From assembly GCA_007571315.1 (NCBI GenBank), contig RKRP01000142.1:1-33418 (forward strand): a stretch of DNA of 33,418 nucleotides, given 5' to 3'. Below the pieces are notes generated by a model. That model was given only the letters and a program-made list of their open reading frames with translations. It did not search any database and was not told the DNA's origin. Made by a program: the position numbers and the translations under genes. This document shows positions 18,083 to 27,373 of the stretch, one piece after another. This DNA comes from Gammaproteobacteria bacterium (GTDB lineage Bacteria > Pseudomonadota > Gammaproteobacteria > Steroidobacterales > Foliamicaceae). Numbering within the stretch: the first letter of the stretch is position 1; each line of letters begins with the position of its first letter.

Positions 18083-19963
18083 TCAGGCGGCGGAGCTGAA
18101 CCAGGTTTGGAATTCGGGGGCTTTGGGGGCCGGGAGGCCGGTTTCGGCCTGGCAGCGGGCCTTGAGCTCTTCGGGGGTGCCGCCAAAGTCGAACAGCGAG
18201 GTGTCGCCGCGCTCCGCAGCCATGTCGCTGCGCAGCTTCCCGGTGGCGGCTTCATCGACCTCGCCGTCCTCGTTGCACACCACGCCGTAGCGCCGGGCGC
18301 CGTCCACGGATACCAGCCCGGCGGCCACATCAAAGCCCACCTGTTCGACCGCGCGCTTGAGCGGATCGCCCCAGCCGCCGCCGCCCCAGGTGTCGAAGTA
18401 GAGCAAATCGCCCGGCTCCACCTTGATTCGGTCGCACTTCGATTGCAGCAGTTCCTCGCTGCCGTCAACCCGATGCAAAATTTTGCGGCTGCGCTGCCCG
18501 GGCAGCCCGCCGTTCACGCCCCAGGGATAGGTGAGCCAGCGGTCGTCGTGAATCGAAATTTCACCCGGCTCCAAAAAGCGGTAGCCCACGCGCAGCGCGT
18601 TGCCGCCGCGATGCAAGCCGGGGCCGCCGCTGTCTGGCAGCGTCTCGTACACATCGATCCGCAACGGAAAATAGCTTTCCAGAAACTCATTGGGCACGTT
18701 GGTGAAGCTCGGCCACAGCGAATGGCCATCCGGCCCGTCGCCAAAAGGCTTGCCGGGAATGCCGCCGAAACCGATCTGGTAGAGCTGATACCACTCGCCG
18801 TCGGCGCGCCGGTAGCCGGAGTACATGAAGTGCGGGCTGTCGGAGAAACCGGCCGCGCACAGGAAATCCGGATTGCCCTGCCCCAGCAGCCCGCCCAGCA
18901 CGTCGAAGATGCGTCCCAGGGCATGGGTGCGGCAGGAGAGCGCCGCCGGGAACCGCGGCTTGAGAAGCGTGCCCTCAGGTATGCGCACATCCATCAGGTC
19001 ATAGAAGCCGTCGTTGAACATGATCTGCGGATCGAACACCATAATCATGTACACCCCGGCGAACATCTTGAACATTTCCTCGTTGAGGTAGAAGTTCACC
19101 GAGCTGATGGACTGCGGGTCCGTGCCCTCGAAATCGAAGATCACCTTGTCGCCCTCGCGCCACATTGCGCACTTGATCTTGTACGGCCCCATGCCCAGGC
19201 CGTCGTCGCAGATGAAGTCCTCGAAATACTGCTTCGTTTCCGGCACGGTCTTGTGAATGAGCGTGCCCATGGCGCGCTTGTTGCGGTCGAGCAGCTCCTC
19301 CAGCGCGGAGTAATAGACATCGTCGCCAAAGCGTTCCGCCATCTCGATAACGCGCTTCTCGGCGGTGCGGATAGCGGCCACGATGGCATTGAAGTCGCTC
19401 CGGTTCCAGTGCGGCAGGCGGCAATTGTGCAGAATCAGCCGCAGCACATCCTCCTGGAGTTGGTCGTTCTGGTAAATCTTCACCGGCGGCACGCGAATGC
19501 CTTCCTCGAAGATCTGGCGGGCATCGGTTGGCAAGCTCCCGGGCACCTTGCCGCCAATGTCGGTCATGTGGCCGAACATGGAGGCGTAGGCGATCAGCCG
19601 CCCGTCCTTGAAAATGGGCCGCAGCAGCAGCCAGTCGTTGGCGTGGCTCACGGCCCCGTTGCAGGCGTAGGGGTCGGTGGTGAGGAACATGTCGCCTTCC
19701 TCGATCGTGCCGTCGTACGCCTCCTTGAATCCGTGGATAAAACTGCCGAACTGTCCCACCACCATCTTGCCTTCCAGGTTGGCGATCATGGGAAATTCGT
19801 CGTGCTGCTCGCGGATTCCGGGCGACATGGCGGTGCGGAACAGCACCGCGTCCATCTCCCAGCGCGCGTTGAGCATCGCGTTCTCGATAATGTCCAGCGT
19901 AATGGGGTCCAACTCCACGCGCTCAAAGGGGCGCGGGCGGCTTTCTATGATTTGTGCAGGCAT
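18083..19963 (-). CDS. hyuB: Hydantoinase B / N-methylhydantoinase beta-like subunit
   Basis: 626 aa: LDPITLDIIENAMLNARWEMDAVLFRTAMSPGIREQHDEFPMI, MFGHMTDIGGKVPGSLPTDARQIFEEGIRVPPVKI, GGPGLHRGGNALRVGYRF. Confidence 0.95.
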   Translation of the reverse strand: MPAQIIESRPRPFERVELDPITLDIIENAMLNARWEMDAVLFRTAMSPGIREQHDEFPMIANLEGKMVVGQFGSFIHGFKEAYDGTIEEGDMFLTTDPYACNGAVSHANDWLLLRPIFKDGRLIAYASMFGHMTDIGGKVPGSLPTDARQIFEEGIRVPPVKIYQNDQLQEDVLRLILHNCRLPHWNRSDFNAIVAAIRTAEKRVIEMAERFGDDVYYSALEELLDRNKRAMGTLIHKTVPETKQYFEDFICDDGLGMGPYKIKCAMWREGDKVIFDFEGTDPQSISSVNFYLNEEMFKMFAGVYMIMVFDPQIMFNDGFYDLMDVRIPEGTLLKPRFPAALSCRTHALGRIFDVLGGLLGQGNPDFLCAAGFSDSPHFMYSGYRRADGEWYQLYQIGFGGIPGKPFGDGPDGHSLWPSFTNVPNEFLESYFPLRIDVYETLPDSGGPGLHRGGNALRVGYRFLEPGEISIHDDRWLTYPWGVNGGLPGQRSRKILHRVDGSEELLQSKCDRIKVEPGDLLYFDTWGGGGWGDPLKRAVEQVGFDVAAGLVSVDGARRYGVVCNEDGEVDEAATGKLRSDMAAERGDTSLFDFGGTPEELKARCQAETGLPAPKAPEFQTWFSSAA

Positions 19964-19977
19964 TGCGTAACTCCCGT

Positions 19978-22035
19978 TCAGGAATCCGAGGGCGTAATCA
20001 GGATGTTGCCGTATTCGTCAACCCGCCCCTCGTGAGCAGGAAGAACCAGCGTGGTGGAGTCCATCTCCAGCACGATCGCGGGACCGGCTATCACGTTGCC
20101 GGCCTTGAGCCTGGAGCGGTCGTAAAGCATCGCTTTTTGCATCCCGCCATCCACATAGATCTCGTGCGCGCTCATCTCCGCAGCCGCGGGACTGGCGCCG
20201 CCTTGCTCCACCCGCAAGGCGCGCACCACGGTGGGCTTGCCTTCCGCCACGGCGCGCAGGTTGACCAGCTCCTTGTCTTCCGGCAAGGCGAAGGTGAACA
20301 ACTGCTCGTGCATCTGGTCGAATTTTCCTCCGATCGCCTCCAGGCCCTGCGCCCGCAAATCGTCCAGCTCAAAATCCACCGTCAGCAGCAGGCCCTGGCC
20401 GTGGTAGCGGATGTCCGCCTGGTAGCTCAGGGTCTGATCGCTGCGGGCAATGCCTTCTTCGTCCAGCGCCGCCGAAGCCTGCTCCGCCAAATCGGCGAAG
20501 ATTGCCGCGGCCTCGTCCGCGCTGGTGCGCCCGAAGCGCTTGATGAAGGTGCGCGAGGCCTCGTTGCGCACCCGCGTGGTGGCGTCGCCGTAAGCGCACA
20601 GCACGCCCGGCCCCGGAGGAATGATGACCGGCCAGGAGCTCATCAGCTTGCCCAGCGCATTGGCGTGCAAGGGCCCCGCTCCGCCAAAGGCGATCAAGGC
20701 GAATTCGCGCGGGTCGTGGCCCTGCTCCACCGACACCAGGCGCAAGGCGCCGTACATGTTTTCGTTCACCAGGCTCACGATGCCCGAAGCGGCCTCCATC
20801 AGCGAAAGCCCCAGAGCGTCGGCGACCTGCCGCACCGCGGCTTCGGCGGCAGCCCGGTCCATCTTCATGTCGCCGCCCAGCCGCACTTCCGCCGGCAGGT
20901 AGCCGAGCACCACGTTGGCATCGGTGACCGTGGGCTTCCCGCCGCCCCTGGCGTAAGCTGCGGGGCCCGGGTCGGCGCCAGCGCTCTCCGGCCCCACGCG
21001 CAACGCCCCGGTCAGCTCCGGCACATGGGCGACGGACCCGCCCCCGGCGCCTACGGTGCGCACATCAACCGACGAAGCGCGCACGGTCACGTCGCCAACG
21101 GTGGTCTCGCGCCGCAGTTGCGCCTGACCATCCTGCACCAGCGCCACATCCGTGGAGGTGCCGCCCATGTCGAAGGTCAGCAGATTTTTGCGCCCGGCCT
21201 GCGAGGCAATCCAGATGGCTCCGGAAACGCCGCCTGCCGGGCCGCTCATCAGCAGGTTGACGGGGTAAGCCTCGGCGGCGTCCGCGGAGGCCAGCCCGCC
21301 ATCGGAGCGCAGCACATGCAGTTGCACGCCGCTCATGGTGTCGTTGAGCTGCTGCTGAAGATTGCGAACGTAGGTGGCCACCTTCGGACGCACATAGGAA
21401 TTGGCCACCGTGGTGATGGTGCGCTCGTACTCCTGCATCTCCGGCACCACCTCCGACGACAGCGACACCGGCACGCCGGGAAGAACGCGCTCGGCCACCG
21501 CCCTAAGCTGCTGCTCATGCGCCGGGTTGGCGAAGGAATTAATCAGCGACACGGTCAGCGCTTCAACGCCGCGGCCCGCCAGCTTCTTCAATTCGCTTTC
21601 CAGCGCGTCCTCATTCAGTTCGCGCACCACCGAACCGTCGGCGCCAATGCGCTCGTCCGCTTCGATGGTGAGCGCCAGCGGCGCCAGCGGCAGGCTCTTG
21701 TTGTAGATCACCCATCCGCCCAGGCCGCCCGGCACGAAGGAACGGGCAATCTGCAGCACCTGCCGGTAGCCCCGGGTGGTCACCAGCCCAACCCGGGCCC
21801 CCGTGCCGGTAAGGATGGTGTTGGTGGCCACCGTGGTGCCATGCATCACATGGCTAATGTCGCCAGGATTCACGCCCGCATCGCCACAAACCCTGCTGAT
21901 GCCGTTGGAAACGCCGATCGACGAGTCCTCCGGCGTGCTGGGGACCTTTGCGGTGTGCATCTCCCCCGACTGCTCGTTAACCAGGAGCAGGTCGGTAAAG
22001 GTGCCGCCCACATCCACGCCCAAGCGATAGCTCAT
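19978..22035 (-). CDS. hyuA: Hydantoinase A / N-methylhydantoinase alpha-like subunit (ATPase fold)
   Basis: 685 aa: YRLGVDVGGTFTDLLLVNEQSGEMHTAKVPSTPEDSSIGVSNGI, HGTTVATNTILTGTGARVGLVTTRGYRQVLQIAR, NLLTFDMGGTSTDVALV. RBS-like GGGAGAAATAGC before ATG. Confidence 0.96.
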   Translation of the reverse strand: MSYRLGVDVGGTFTDLLLVNEQSGEMHTAKVPSTPEDSSIGVSNGISRVCGDAGVNPGDISHVMHGTTVATNTILTGTGARVGLVTTRGYRQVLQIARSFVPGGLGGWVIYNKSLPLAPLALTIEADERIGADGSVVRELNEDALESELKKLAGRGVEALTVSLINSFANPAHEQQLRAVAERVLPGVPVSLSSEVVPEMQEYERTITTVANSYVRPKVATYVRNLQQQLNDTMSGVQLHVLRSDGGLASADAAEAYPVNLLMSGPAGGVSGAIWIASQAGRKNLLTFDMGGTSTDVALVQDGQAQLRRETTVGDVTVRASSVDVRTVGAGGGSVAHVPELTGALRVGPESAGADPGPAAYARGGGKPTVTDANVVLGYLPAEVRLGGDMKMDRAAAEAAVRQVADALGLSLMEAASGIVSLVNENMYGALRLVSVEQGHDPREFALIAFGGAGPLHANALGKLMSSWPVIIPPGPGVLCAYGDATTRVRNEASRTFIKRFGRTSADEAAAIFADLAEQASAALDEEGIARSDQTLSYQADIRYHGQGLLLTVDFELDDLRAQGLEAIGGKFDQMHEQLFTFALPEDKELVNLRAVAEGKPTVVRALRVEQGGASPAAAEMSAHEIYVDGGMQKAMLYDRSRLKAGNVIAGPAIVLEMDSTTLVLPAHEGRVDEYGNILITPSDS

Positions 22036-22062
22036 GCTATTTCTCCCGTGTGTATTTCCGCT

Positions 22063-22989
22063 TCAAGCCCGCGCGCCCATCGCCACGTCCGGAAAAATTC
22101 CGGCGCGCGGCAGCATCGCAGGCAAATCGCCGTGGCCCAGCTGCTCGCGCAGCCAGCCACTGGTTTCGATAACTTTCTTCAACGACACTCCAGTCTCCAC
22201 GCCGGAACGCGACAGCAGGTACAGAAGGTCGTCGGTGGGAATATTGCCGGTGGCCCGCGGCGCGAATGGGCAGCCGCCAATGCCGCCAATGCTGGCGTCG
22301 ATGGAGGCAGCGCCAGCGTCCAGAGCGGCCTGGGCATTGGCCAATCCGGTATTGCGGGTGTTGTGCAGGTGCACCCGGATCGGCAGGCCAGGCAGGCGCT
22401 CCGAAATCCGTCCGAGAACATCGGTGATTTGCGCCGGCACCGCCACGCCTATGGAATCGGCAATTCCCAGTTCCACCGGATCGCCCTCGGCAACGCGCTC
22501 GGCGTATTCCACCACCCGCTCTGGCGGCACCTCGCCTTCGAAGGGGCAGCCAAACGCCGACGACACCATGCAGTTGGCGCGCATCCCCTCCCGTTTGGCC
22601 TGCCTGGCAATCTTCAGCCAGGCCTCGATGGATTCAAGACTGGACACTCCCTGGTTGCGCCGGTTGTAGGTATCGCTGGACACCACCACCATGCCCACTT
22701 CGTCGATGCCGCAATCCCGGGCGCGTTCGTACCCCCGCTGGTTCAGCGCCAGCCCGATAAAGATCAGGCCGTCCTCCTTCGGCAGGCCGCGAACAACCGC
22801 TTCGGCATCGGCCATCTGGGGCACGCGCCTGGGATGAACGAAGCTCACCGCCTCCACCTTGCGGATTCCCGCGTCAACGGCGCGGCGAATAAATTCCAGC
22901 TTCACCCCGGTGGGCAGCACCTTTTCGGCCTGCAGGCCGTCCCGCGGCCCCACTTCCACAATGGAAACACGGCGTGCGCTGGTAGTCAT
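22063..22989 (-). CDS. Hydroxymethylglutaryl-CoA lyase family protein
   Basis: VSIVEVGPRDGLQAEKVLPTGVKLEFIRRAVDAGIRKVEAVSFVHPRRVPQMADAE, VHLHNTRNTGLANAQAAL, ASIGGIGGCPFAPRATGNIPTDDLLYLL. ATG 22989; track ORF starts at 23013. Confidence 0.94.
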   Translation of the reverse strand: MTTSARRVSIVEVGPRDGLQAEKVLPTGVKLEFIRRAVDAGIRKVEAVSFVHPRRVPQMADAEAVVRGLPKEDGLIFIGLALNQRGYERARDCGIDEVGMVVVSSDTYNRRNQGVSSLESIEAWLKIARQAKREGMRANCMVSSAFGCPFEGEVPPERVVEYAERVAEGDPVELGIADSIGVAVPAQITDVLGRISERLPGLPIRVHLHNTRNTGLANAQAALDAGAASIDASIGGIGGCPFAPRATGNIPTDDLLYLLSRSGVETGVSLKKVIETSGWLREQLGHGDLPAMLPRAGIFPDVAMGARA

Positions 22990-23115
22990 CAAACTGCTGC
23001 CCCCTCTTGCCAAAGGAGCGTATTCTATACAATGTACGCTGATACTTCATACTGGCGCGGTTCCTTGAGGCAAGCCGGGCCGGGCACTTCGCGTCGCAAA
23101 GAGGGGAAACAGAAC

Positions 23116-24318
23116 ATGACGGAAAGGACCGGCCCGCTGGCCGATCTGAGACTGATTGAACTCGGCGCGCTCCTGGCGGGGCCGTTTTGCGGACAACTGA
23201 TGGCGGATTTTGGCGCCGAGGTCATCAAGGTGGAAGCGCCCGACCGGCCGGACCCGATGCGGGACTGGGGGCAGGAAAAGGCCCACGGCATGTCGCTGTG
23301 GTGGCCGGTAATTGCCCGCAACAAGAAGGCGGTCACGCTGAATTTGCGGGAAAGGGAAGGCCAGGACATCCTCAAGCAACTGGTCGCCAGGGCGGACTTC
23401 CTGCTGGAGAATTTCCGCCCGGGAACGCTTGAGCGCTGGAACCTTTCCTGGGAGGAGCTGCGCGACATCAACCCGGCCCTGATCCTGGTCCGGGTTTCGG
23501 GTTACGGGCAAACCGGCCCCTACTCAAGCCGGGCAGGCTACGGCGCCATCGGCGAGGCAATGGGCGGCCTGCGCTACGTGGCTGGCGATCCTTCCACTCC
23601 GCCAAGCCGCGTGGGCATCAGCATAGGCGACCAGCTCGCGGCGACCTTCGCCTGCATCGGGGCATTAACCGCCTTGCATCACCGGGAGCGCACCGGCGAA
23701 GGGCAAGTGGTGGATTCCGCGATCTACGAGTCGGTGCTCAGCATGATGGAGTCGCTTATTACCGAATACCAGCAGGCCGGGTATATCCGCGAGCGCACCG
23801 GCTCCATTTTGCCGCGGGTGGCCCCCTCAAACGTCTATCCCACCCGGGACGGCACCTATATTCTGATCGCAGCCAATCAGGACAGCGTGTTTCGGCGGTT
23901 GAGCGCGGCCATGGGGCGGCCGGAACTGGCCGACGATCCGCGCTATCGAAGCCACGCCGCGCGCGGCGAAACCCAGCAGGAACTCGACCAGCTGATCGGC
24001 GAATGGACCGCCACCAAGGATGCCGAGGAGCTGGAGGCGCTGATGGACAAAAGCGGCGTGCCGTCGGGCAAGATTTACCGGGCGCCGGAAATGCTCGAAG
24101 ACGCGCACTTCAAAGCCCGCGAAGCGATCGTGTCGGTCATGCATCCCAGGTTCGGCGAACTGAAAATGCAAAATGTGGCGCCCAAGCTGTCGCTTACGCC
24201 CGGCGCAATCCGCGCCCCGGGGCCGGAAATCGGACAGCACAACAACGAAATCTACCGCGGGCTGCTGAATTTGAGTGGCGAAAGGCTTGCGGAGCTCAAA
24301 CAGAGAGGAATAATCTAG
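23116..24318 (+). CDS. CaiB/BaiF family CoA-transferase
   Basis: GPLADLRLIELGALLAGPFCGQLMADFGAEVIKVEAPDRPDPMRDW, ARNKKAVTLNLREREGQDILKQLVARADFLLENFRPGTLERW, SGYGQTGPYSSRAGYGAIGEAMGGL. Confidence 0.96.
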   Translation: MTERTGPLADLRLIELGALLAGPFCGQLMADFGAEVIKVEAPDRPDPMRDWGQEKAHGMSLWWPVIARNKKAVTLNLREREGQDILKQLVARADFLLENFRPGTLERWNLSWEELRDINPALILVRVSGYGQTGPYSSRAGYGAIGEAMGGLRYVAGDPSTPPSRVGISIGDQLAATFACIGALTALHHRERTGEGQVVDSAIYESVLSMMESLITEYQQAGYIRERTGSILPRVAPSNVYPTRDGTYILIAANQDSVFRRLSAAMGRPELADDPRYRSHAARGETQQELDQLIGEWTATKDAEELEALMDKSGVPSGKIYRAPEMLEDAHFKAREAIVSVMHPRFGELKMQNVAPKLSLTPGAIRAPGPEIGQHNNEIYRGLLNLSGERLAELKQRGII

Positions 24319-24323
24319 GCAAT

Positions 24324-24947
24324 ATGGCGCAACTGGACCAGGACTACAGCAAGGCGGGGTTTGGCGGCTCGATCGAGCCGGGAGCGCGTCCCGCGCTGCT
24401 GATCATCGACTTTGTGCGCGCCTACCTGGACCCCGAGTGCTCGCTGTACGCGGGCGTGGAAAAGGAGCATAAGGAAGCGGTAAAACTGCTGGGAGAGTGC
24501 CGCAAGGTCGGAATTCCCATCTTTCATACCTGTGTGGAATACGACCCCGCGGGCGTGGAGGGGGGCGTGTTCTACCGCAAGGTGCCCGCGCTGGCCAACT
24601 TTATCCGCGGCTCCAGGCACTGCGCTTTTGGCGAAGGGCTGGAGCCCGCCGCGGGCGAGGTGGTGATTACGAAAAAATATCCCAGCGCCTTCTTCGGCAC
24701 TCATCTGGCCGCCACGCTGGCGCCGCTGGGCGTGGACACGCTGCTGATCTGCGGCCTGAGCACCAGCGGCTGCGTGCGGGCATCGGCGGTGGATGCGATG
24801 CAGCACGGCTACATTCCTATCGTGGTGCGGGAGGCCACCGGCGACCGCGACGAAGGCCCGCACCAGGCCAACCTCTTCGACATCAGCAAGAAATTCGGCG
24901 AGGTTATCAGCATGGAGCAGGCGCGCGCGTACCTGGCGAACCTGTGA
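24324..24947 (+). CDS. Isochorismatase-like cysteine hydrolase (N-carbamoylsarcosine amidohydrolase-like)
   Basis: PALLIIDFVRAYLD (Asp), VVITKKYPSAFFGTHLAATLAPLGVDTLLICGLSTSGCVRASAVDAMQHGY (Lys and Cys): intact catalytic triad. Confidence 0.93.
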   Translation: MAQLDQDYSKAGFGGSIEPGARPALLIIDFVRAYLDPECSLYAGVEKEHKEAVKLLGECRKVGIPIFHTCVEYDPAGVEGGVFYRKVPALANFIRGSRHCAFGEGLEPAAGEVVITKKYPSAFFGTHLAATLAPLGVDTLLICGLSTSGCVRASAVDAMQHGYIPIVVREATGDRDEGPHQANLFDISKKFGEVISMEQARAYLANL

Positions 24948-25807
24948 TCGGCCCCATCACCTGCGTCACCATAGCGGCGCCTGATCTGGGCGCCATGGAA
25001 GACGCCTATGCCCATTTGGGCTACCGGGCCGCGGCCGGCGGGCGCGTTTCGGGCCCGCTGGCGGCGTTCTGGGGCGCCGAGGCGGTAGAGAACGCGCAAT
25101 TTCTGCTGATGGCGCCGGAAACCTCGCAAGGTTTTCATTTCCGGTTCGTGGAGCAGCCCGCCACACCCGGCTACGAAGCCTATCTGCACTGGGGCTGGAA
25201 CGCCGCGGAACTGATGGTGCAAGACACCGACGCGCTGGAAAAACAGTTGATGGGCACGCCCTTTCATATCCTGGGGCCCCCGGCCGATCTGTCCATCAGC
25301 GATGCGATCCGGGCGATGCAGGTGCGGGGGCCGGCCAAGGAGTTCCTGTACCTCACCATGTTCAAGCGCAAAACGGCATTCGATGTGCCCGAAGCGGCGG
25401 ATTTCGTGGACAGCGCCTTTATCGTGATTCTGGGCGGCCCCAGCGTTGAAATGCTGGGCGAGGGCTGGGGGCGGCGCTTCGGCATTCCCGCCAGCGAGGC
25501 GCGGCCGGTGAAGATTACGGTGATGGGCCAGGCGTACGGCCTGCCGTCGGGCCACCGGTTCATGCTTTCCACCATGCCCCTGGCCGGCAGCAATCTGATT
25601 GAGCTCGACGAGATGCCGGAAACAGCCACGCCCAGGCCGGTGCTGGAAGGATATTTGCCGCCGTCCATCAGCATGGTGAGCTTTGCGTCCGACGCGCTTG
25701 GCCAAGACCTGCTGACGGGGCAAACGGGCGCCCCGTACCACAGCCGCAACGCCGCCATGTGGCGCGGTCCCGTCGGCGAATGGGTCGAATTGATCGCCCC
25801 AGGCTAG
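24944..25807 (+). CDS. VOC/glyoxalase-like protein
   Basis: VIGPITCVTIAAPDLGAMEDAYAHLGYRAAAGGRVSGPLAAFWG...; two-module vicinal-oxygen-chelate-like layout. GTG start overlaps the previous stop (GTGA). Confidence 0.7.
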   Translation: MIGPITCVTIAAPDLGAMEDAYAHLGYRAAAGGRVSGPLAAFWGAEAVENAQFLLMAPETSQGFHFRFVEQPATPGYEAYLHWGWNAAELMVQDTDALEKQLMGTPFHILGPPADLSISDAIRAMQVRGPAKEFLYLTMFKRKTAFDVPEAADFVDSAFIVILGGPSVEMLGEGWGRRFGIPASEARPVKITVMGQAYGLPSGHRFMLSTMPLAGSNLIELDEMPETATPRPVLEGYLPPSISMVSFASDALGQDLLTGQTGAPYHSRNAAMWRGPVGEWVELIAPG

Positions 25808-25877
25808 CGCGGTGCGCTAAAACTCACGCGCTGTTCCGCAAATCCATTGTCCGACCATTTTTCAGGAGGCAAGCCCA

Positions 25878-27008
25878 ATGTTTCGCAACGTTCATGCACT
25901 AACACCCGACGCCAACCACGACGAAGCTTCCCGCATGGACTTTGTTCGCGCTTTCCGGGCTCACCTGTCCAGCGCAATCATGCCGGGCAACTTCTCCTTG
26001 TACGAGGAGAAGATCAAACCCGCCATCGAGGAAGAAACCGGGCGTCCGCCGCAACACCGCGACGAAATCCGCAAGAAGATGGTGGCGGAGCCGTATTACC
26101 AGTTCTGGAGCGCGATGACCCGCCGCAGCCAGGAAATGATGTGGGACGCCACGGTCGATACGGTCGAGCGGCAGCTGCCGGACATGATCCAGCGCTTCCG
26201 GGCCGCAAACGGGGGCGCCGGCGGAAGCCTGCGGCTCAACCCGGACCTGGAAATTCCGCGCTACCACACCGTGCACGACATTCATATCCAGCCGGGCGGC
26301 TACCACACCGACCAGGCGCCCGACGACATCACCGCCGGCGCGCTGTACGAAACCGGCCTGCAAATGTACATGGCCGAAGCCTGGGGGCCGGAGGCCGATT
26401 TCCTGGGCCGCATGCTCTGCGACGGCATGCGCAACCTGTGGCCGGATTTCGAGCCGAAAGCCATTCTGGACATGGGCTGCGGGGCAGGAAACAGCACCCT
26501 GCCCTGGGGCCGCGCCTTCCCGCAAGCCGAGCTTCACGCCATCGATGTGGGCGCGCCCATGCTGCGCTACGGCCACGCAAGAGCGGAATCACTGGGAGTA
26601 GCCGTGCATTTCAGCCAGCAGAACGCTGAAGCCACGGACTACGCGGACGGCAGTTTCGACCTCATCGTTTCGCACATCATGCTGCATGAAACCTCAAAGA
26701 AGGCTCTGCCCAGGATATTCGCCGAAACGCGGCGCCTGCTGAGAGAGGGCGGCCGCATGCTGCACTTCGACATTCCGCGCGGCGACACCCTGTTCGACCA
26801 GTTCATGCACGACTGGGAGAGCTACAACAACAACGAATCCTTCGCCCGCTGCATGACGGACCTCGACTTGGCCGCGGAAGCCCTGAAAGGAGGCTGGACG
26901 GCCGGGGAAACAGGCCTGGAGCGGATGAAATCCAACTTGGACGCTTCGCAGCGGAATTACTCGAAGGACGAGATGAGTTTCAAGGCGCTGGCTGGAATCC
27001 GGGCATGA
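25878..27008 (+). CDS. Class I SAM-dependent methyltransferase with long N-terminal extension
   Basis: AILDMGCGAGNSTLPWGRAFPQAELHAIDVGAPMLRYGHARAESLGVAVHFSQQNAEATDYADGSFDLIVSHIMLHE (methyltransferase motifs I-IV). About 190 aa precede motif I. Confidence 0.92.
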   Translation: MFRNVHALTPDANHDEASRMDFVRAFRAHLSSAIMPGNFSLYEEKIKPAIEEETGRPPQHRDEIRKKMVAEPYYQFWSAMTRRSQEMMWDATVDTVERQLPDMIQRFRAANGGAGGSLRLNPDLEIPRYHTVHDIHIQPGGYHTDQAPDDITAGALYETGLQMYMAEAWGPEADFLGRMLCDGMRNLWPDFEPKAILDMGCGAGNSTLPWGRAFPQAELHAIDVGAPMLRYGHARAESLGVAVHFSQQNAEATDYADGSFDLIVSHIMLHETSKKALPRIFAETRRLLREGGRMLHFDIPRGDTLFDQFMHDWESYNNNESFARCMTDLDLAAEALKGGWTAGETGLERMKSNLDASQRNYSKDEMSFKALAGIRA

Positions 27009-27373
27009 GCGCAAACGGCGAAGCGCCCATTCTGCGCCGCACCGCCAAGGGAAAGCGCCCCCGTTACTTTTCGGACCCGGCCACGGACCGGCTTTTGGGC
27101 ATGCTGATGACCCTGATTGGGGAGGTGTCGGTGCTGCGGGACCGTCTCGACAGTGTGGAGCGGCTGATCGACAAGGGAGGCTTGTTCAAGCGCGAGGATA
27201 TCGACAACTTCCTGCCCGGCAAGCAGGAGGAAGCGGAAAGGGAAAGCGCGCGCCGGCGCTACATTGAACGGGTAATGCGCGTGGTCCAGAACGAGCAGGA
27301 AGAAAAGGCTCCGGCGGCGGCCATGCCTCCGGTGGAGGAAGTGCACCGGGAGTTCGAGGAAGGCAAGCTATAG
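27005..27373 (+). CDS. Small conserved-looking hypothetical protein (122 aa)
   Basis: ATG overlaps the methyltransferase stop (ATGA). Charged, helical sequence MLMTLIGEVSVLRDRLDSVERLIDKGGLFKREDIDNFLPGKQEEAERESARRRYIERVMRVVQNEQEE. Confidence 0.75.
   Translation: MSANGEAPILRRTAKGKRPRYFSDPATDRLLGMLMTLIGEVSVLRDRLDSVERLIDKGGLFKREDIDNFLPGKQEEAERESARRRYIERVMRVVQNEQEEKAPAAAMPPVEEVHREFEEGKL

Noticed and set aside
18107-20035. 642-aa plus-strand ORF
   Set aside because: Antisense to hyuB. Composition typical of a high-GC shadow frame.
19954-23115. Upstream ~1050 aa of the 1454-aa plus-strand ORF
   Set aside because: Antisense to hyuA and HMG-CoA lyase. The real product is the CoA-transferase starting at ATG 23116.
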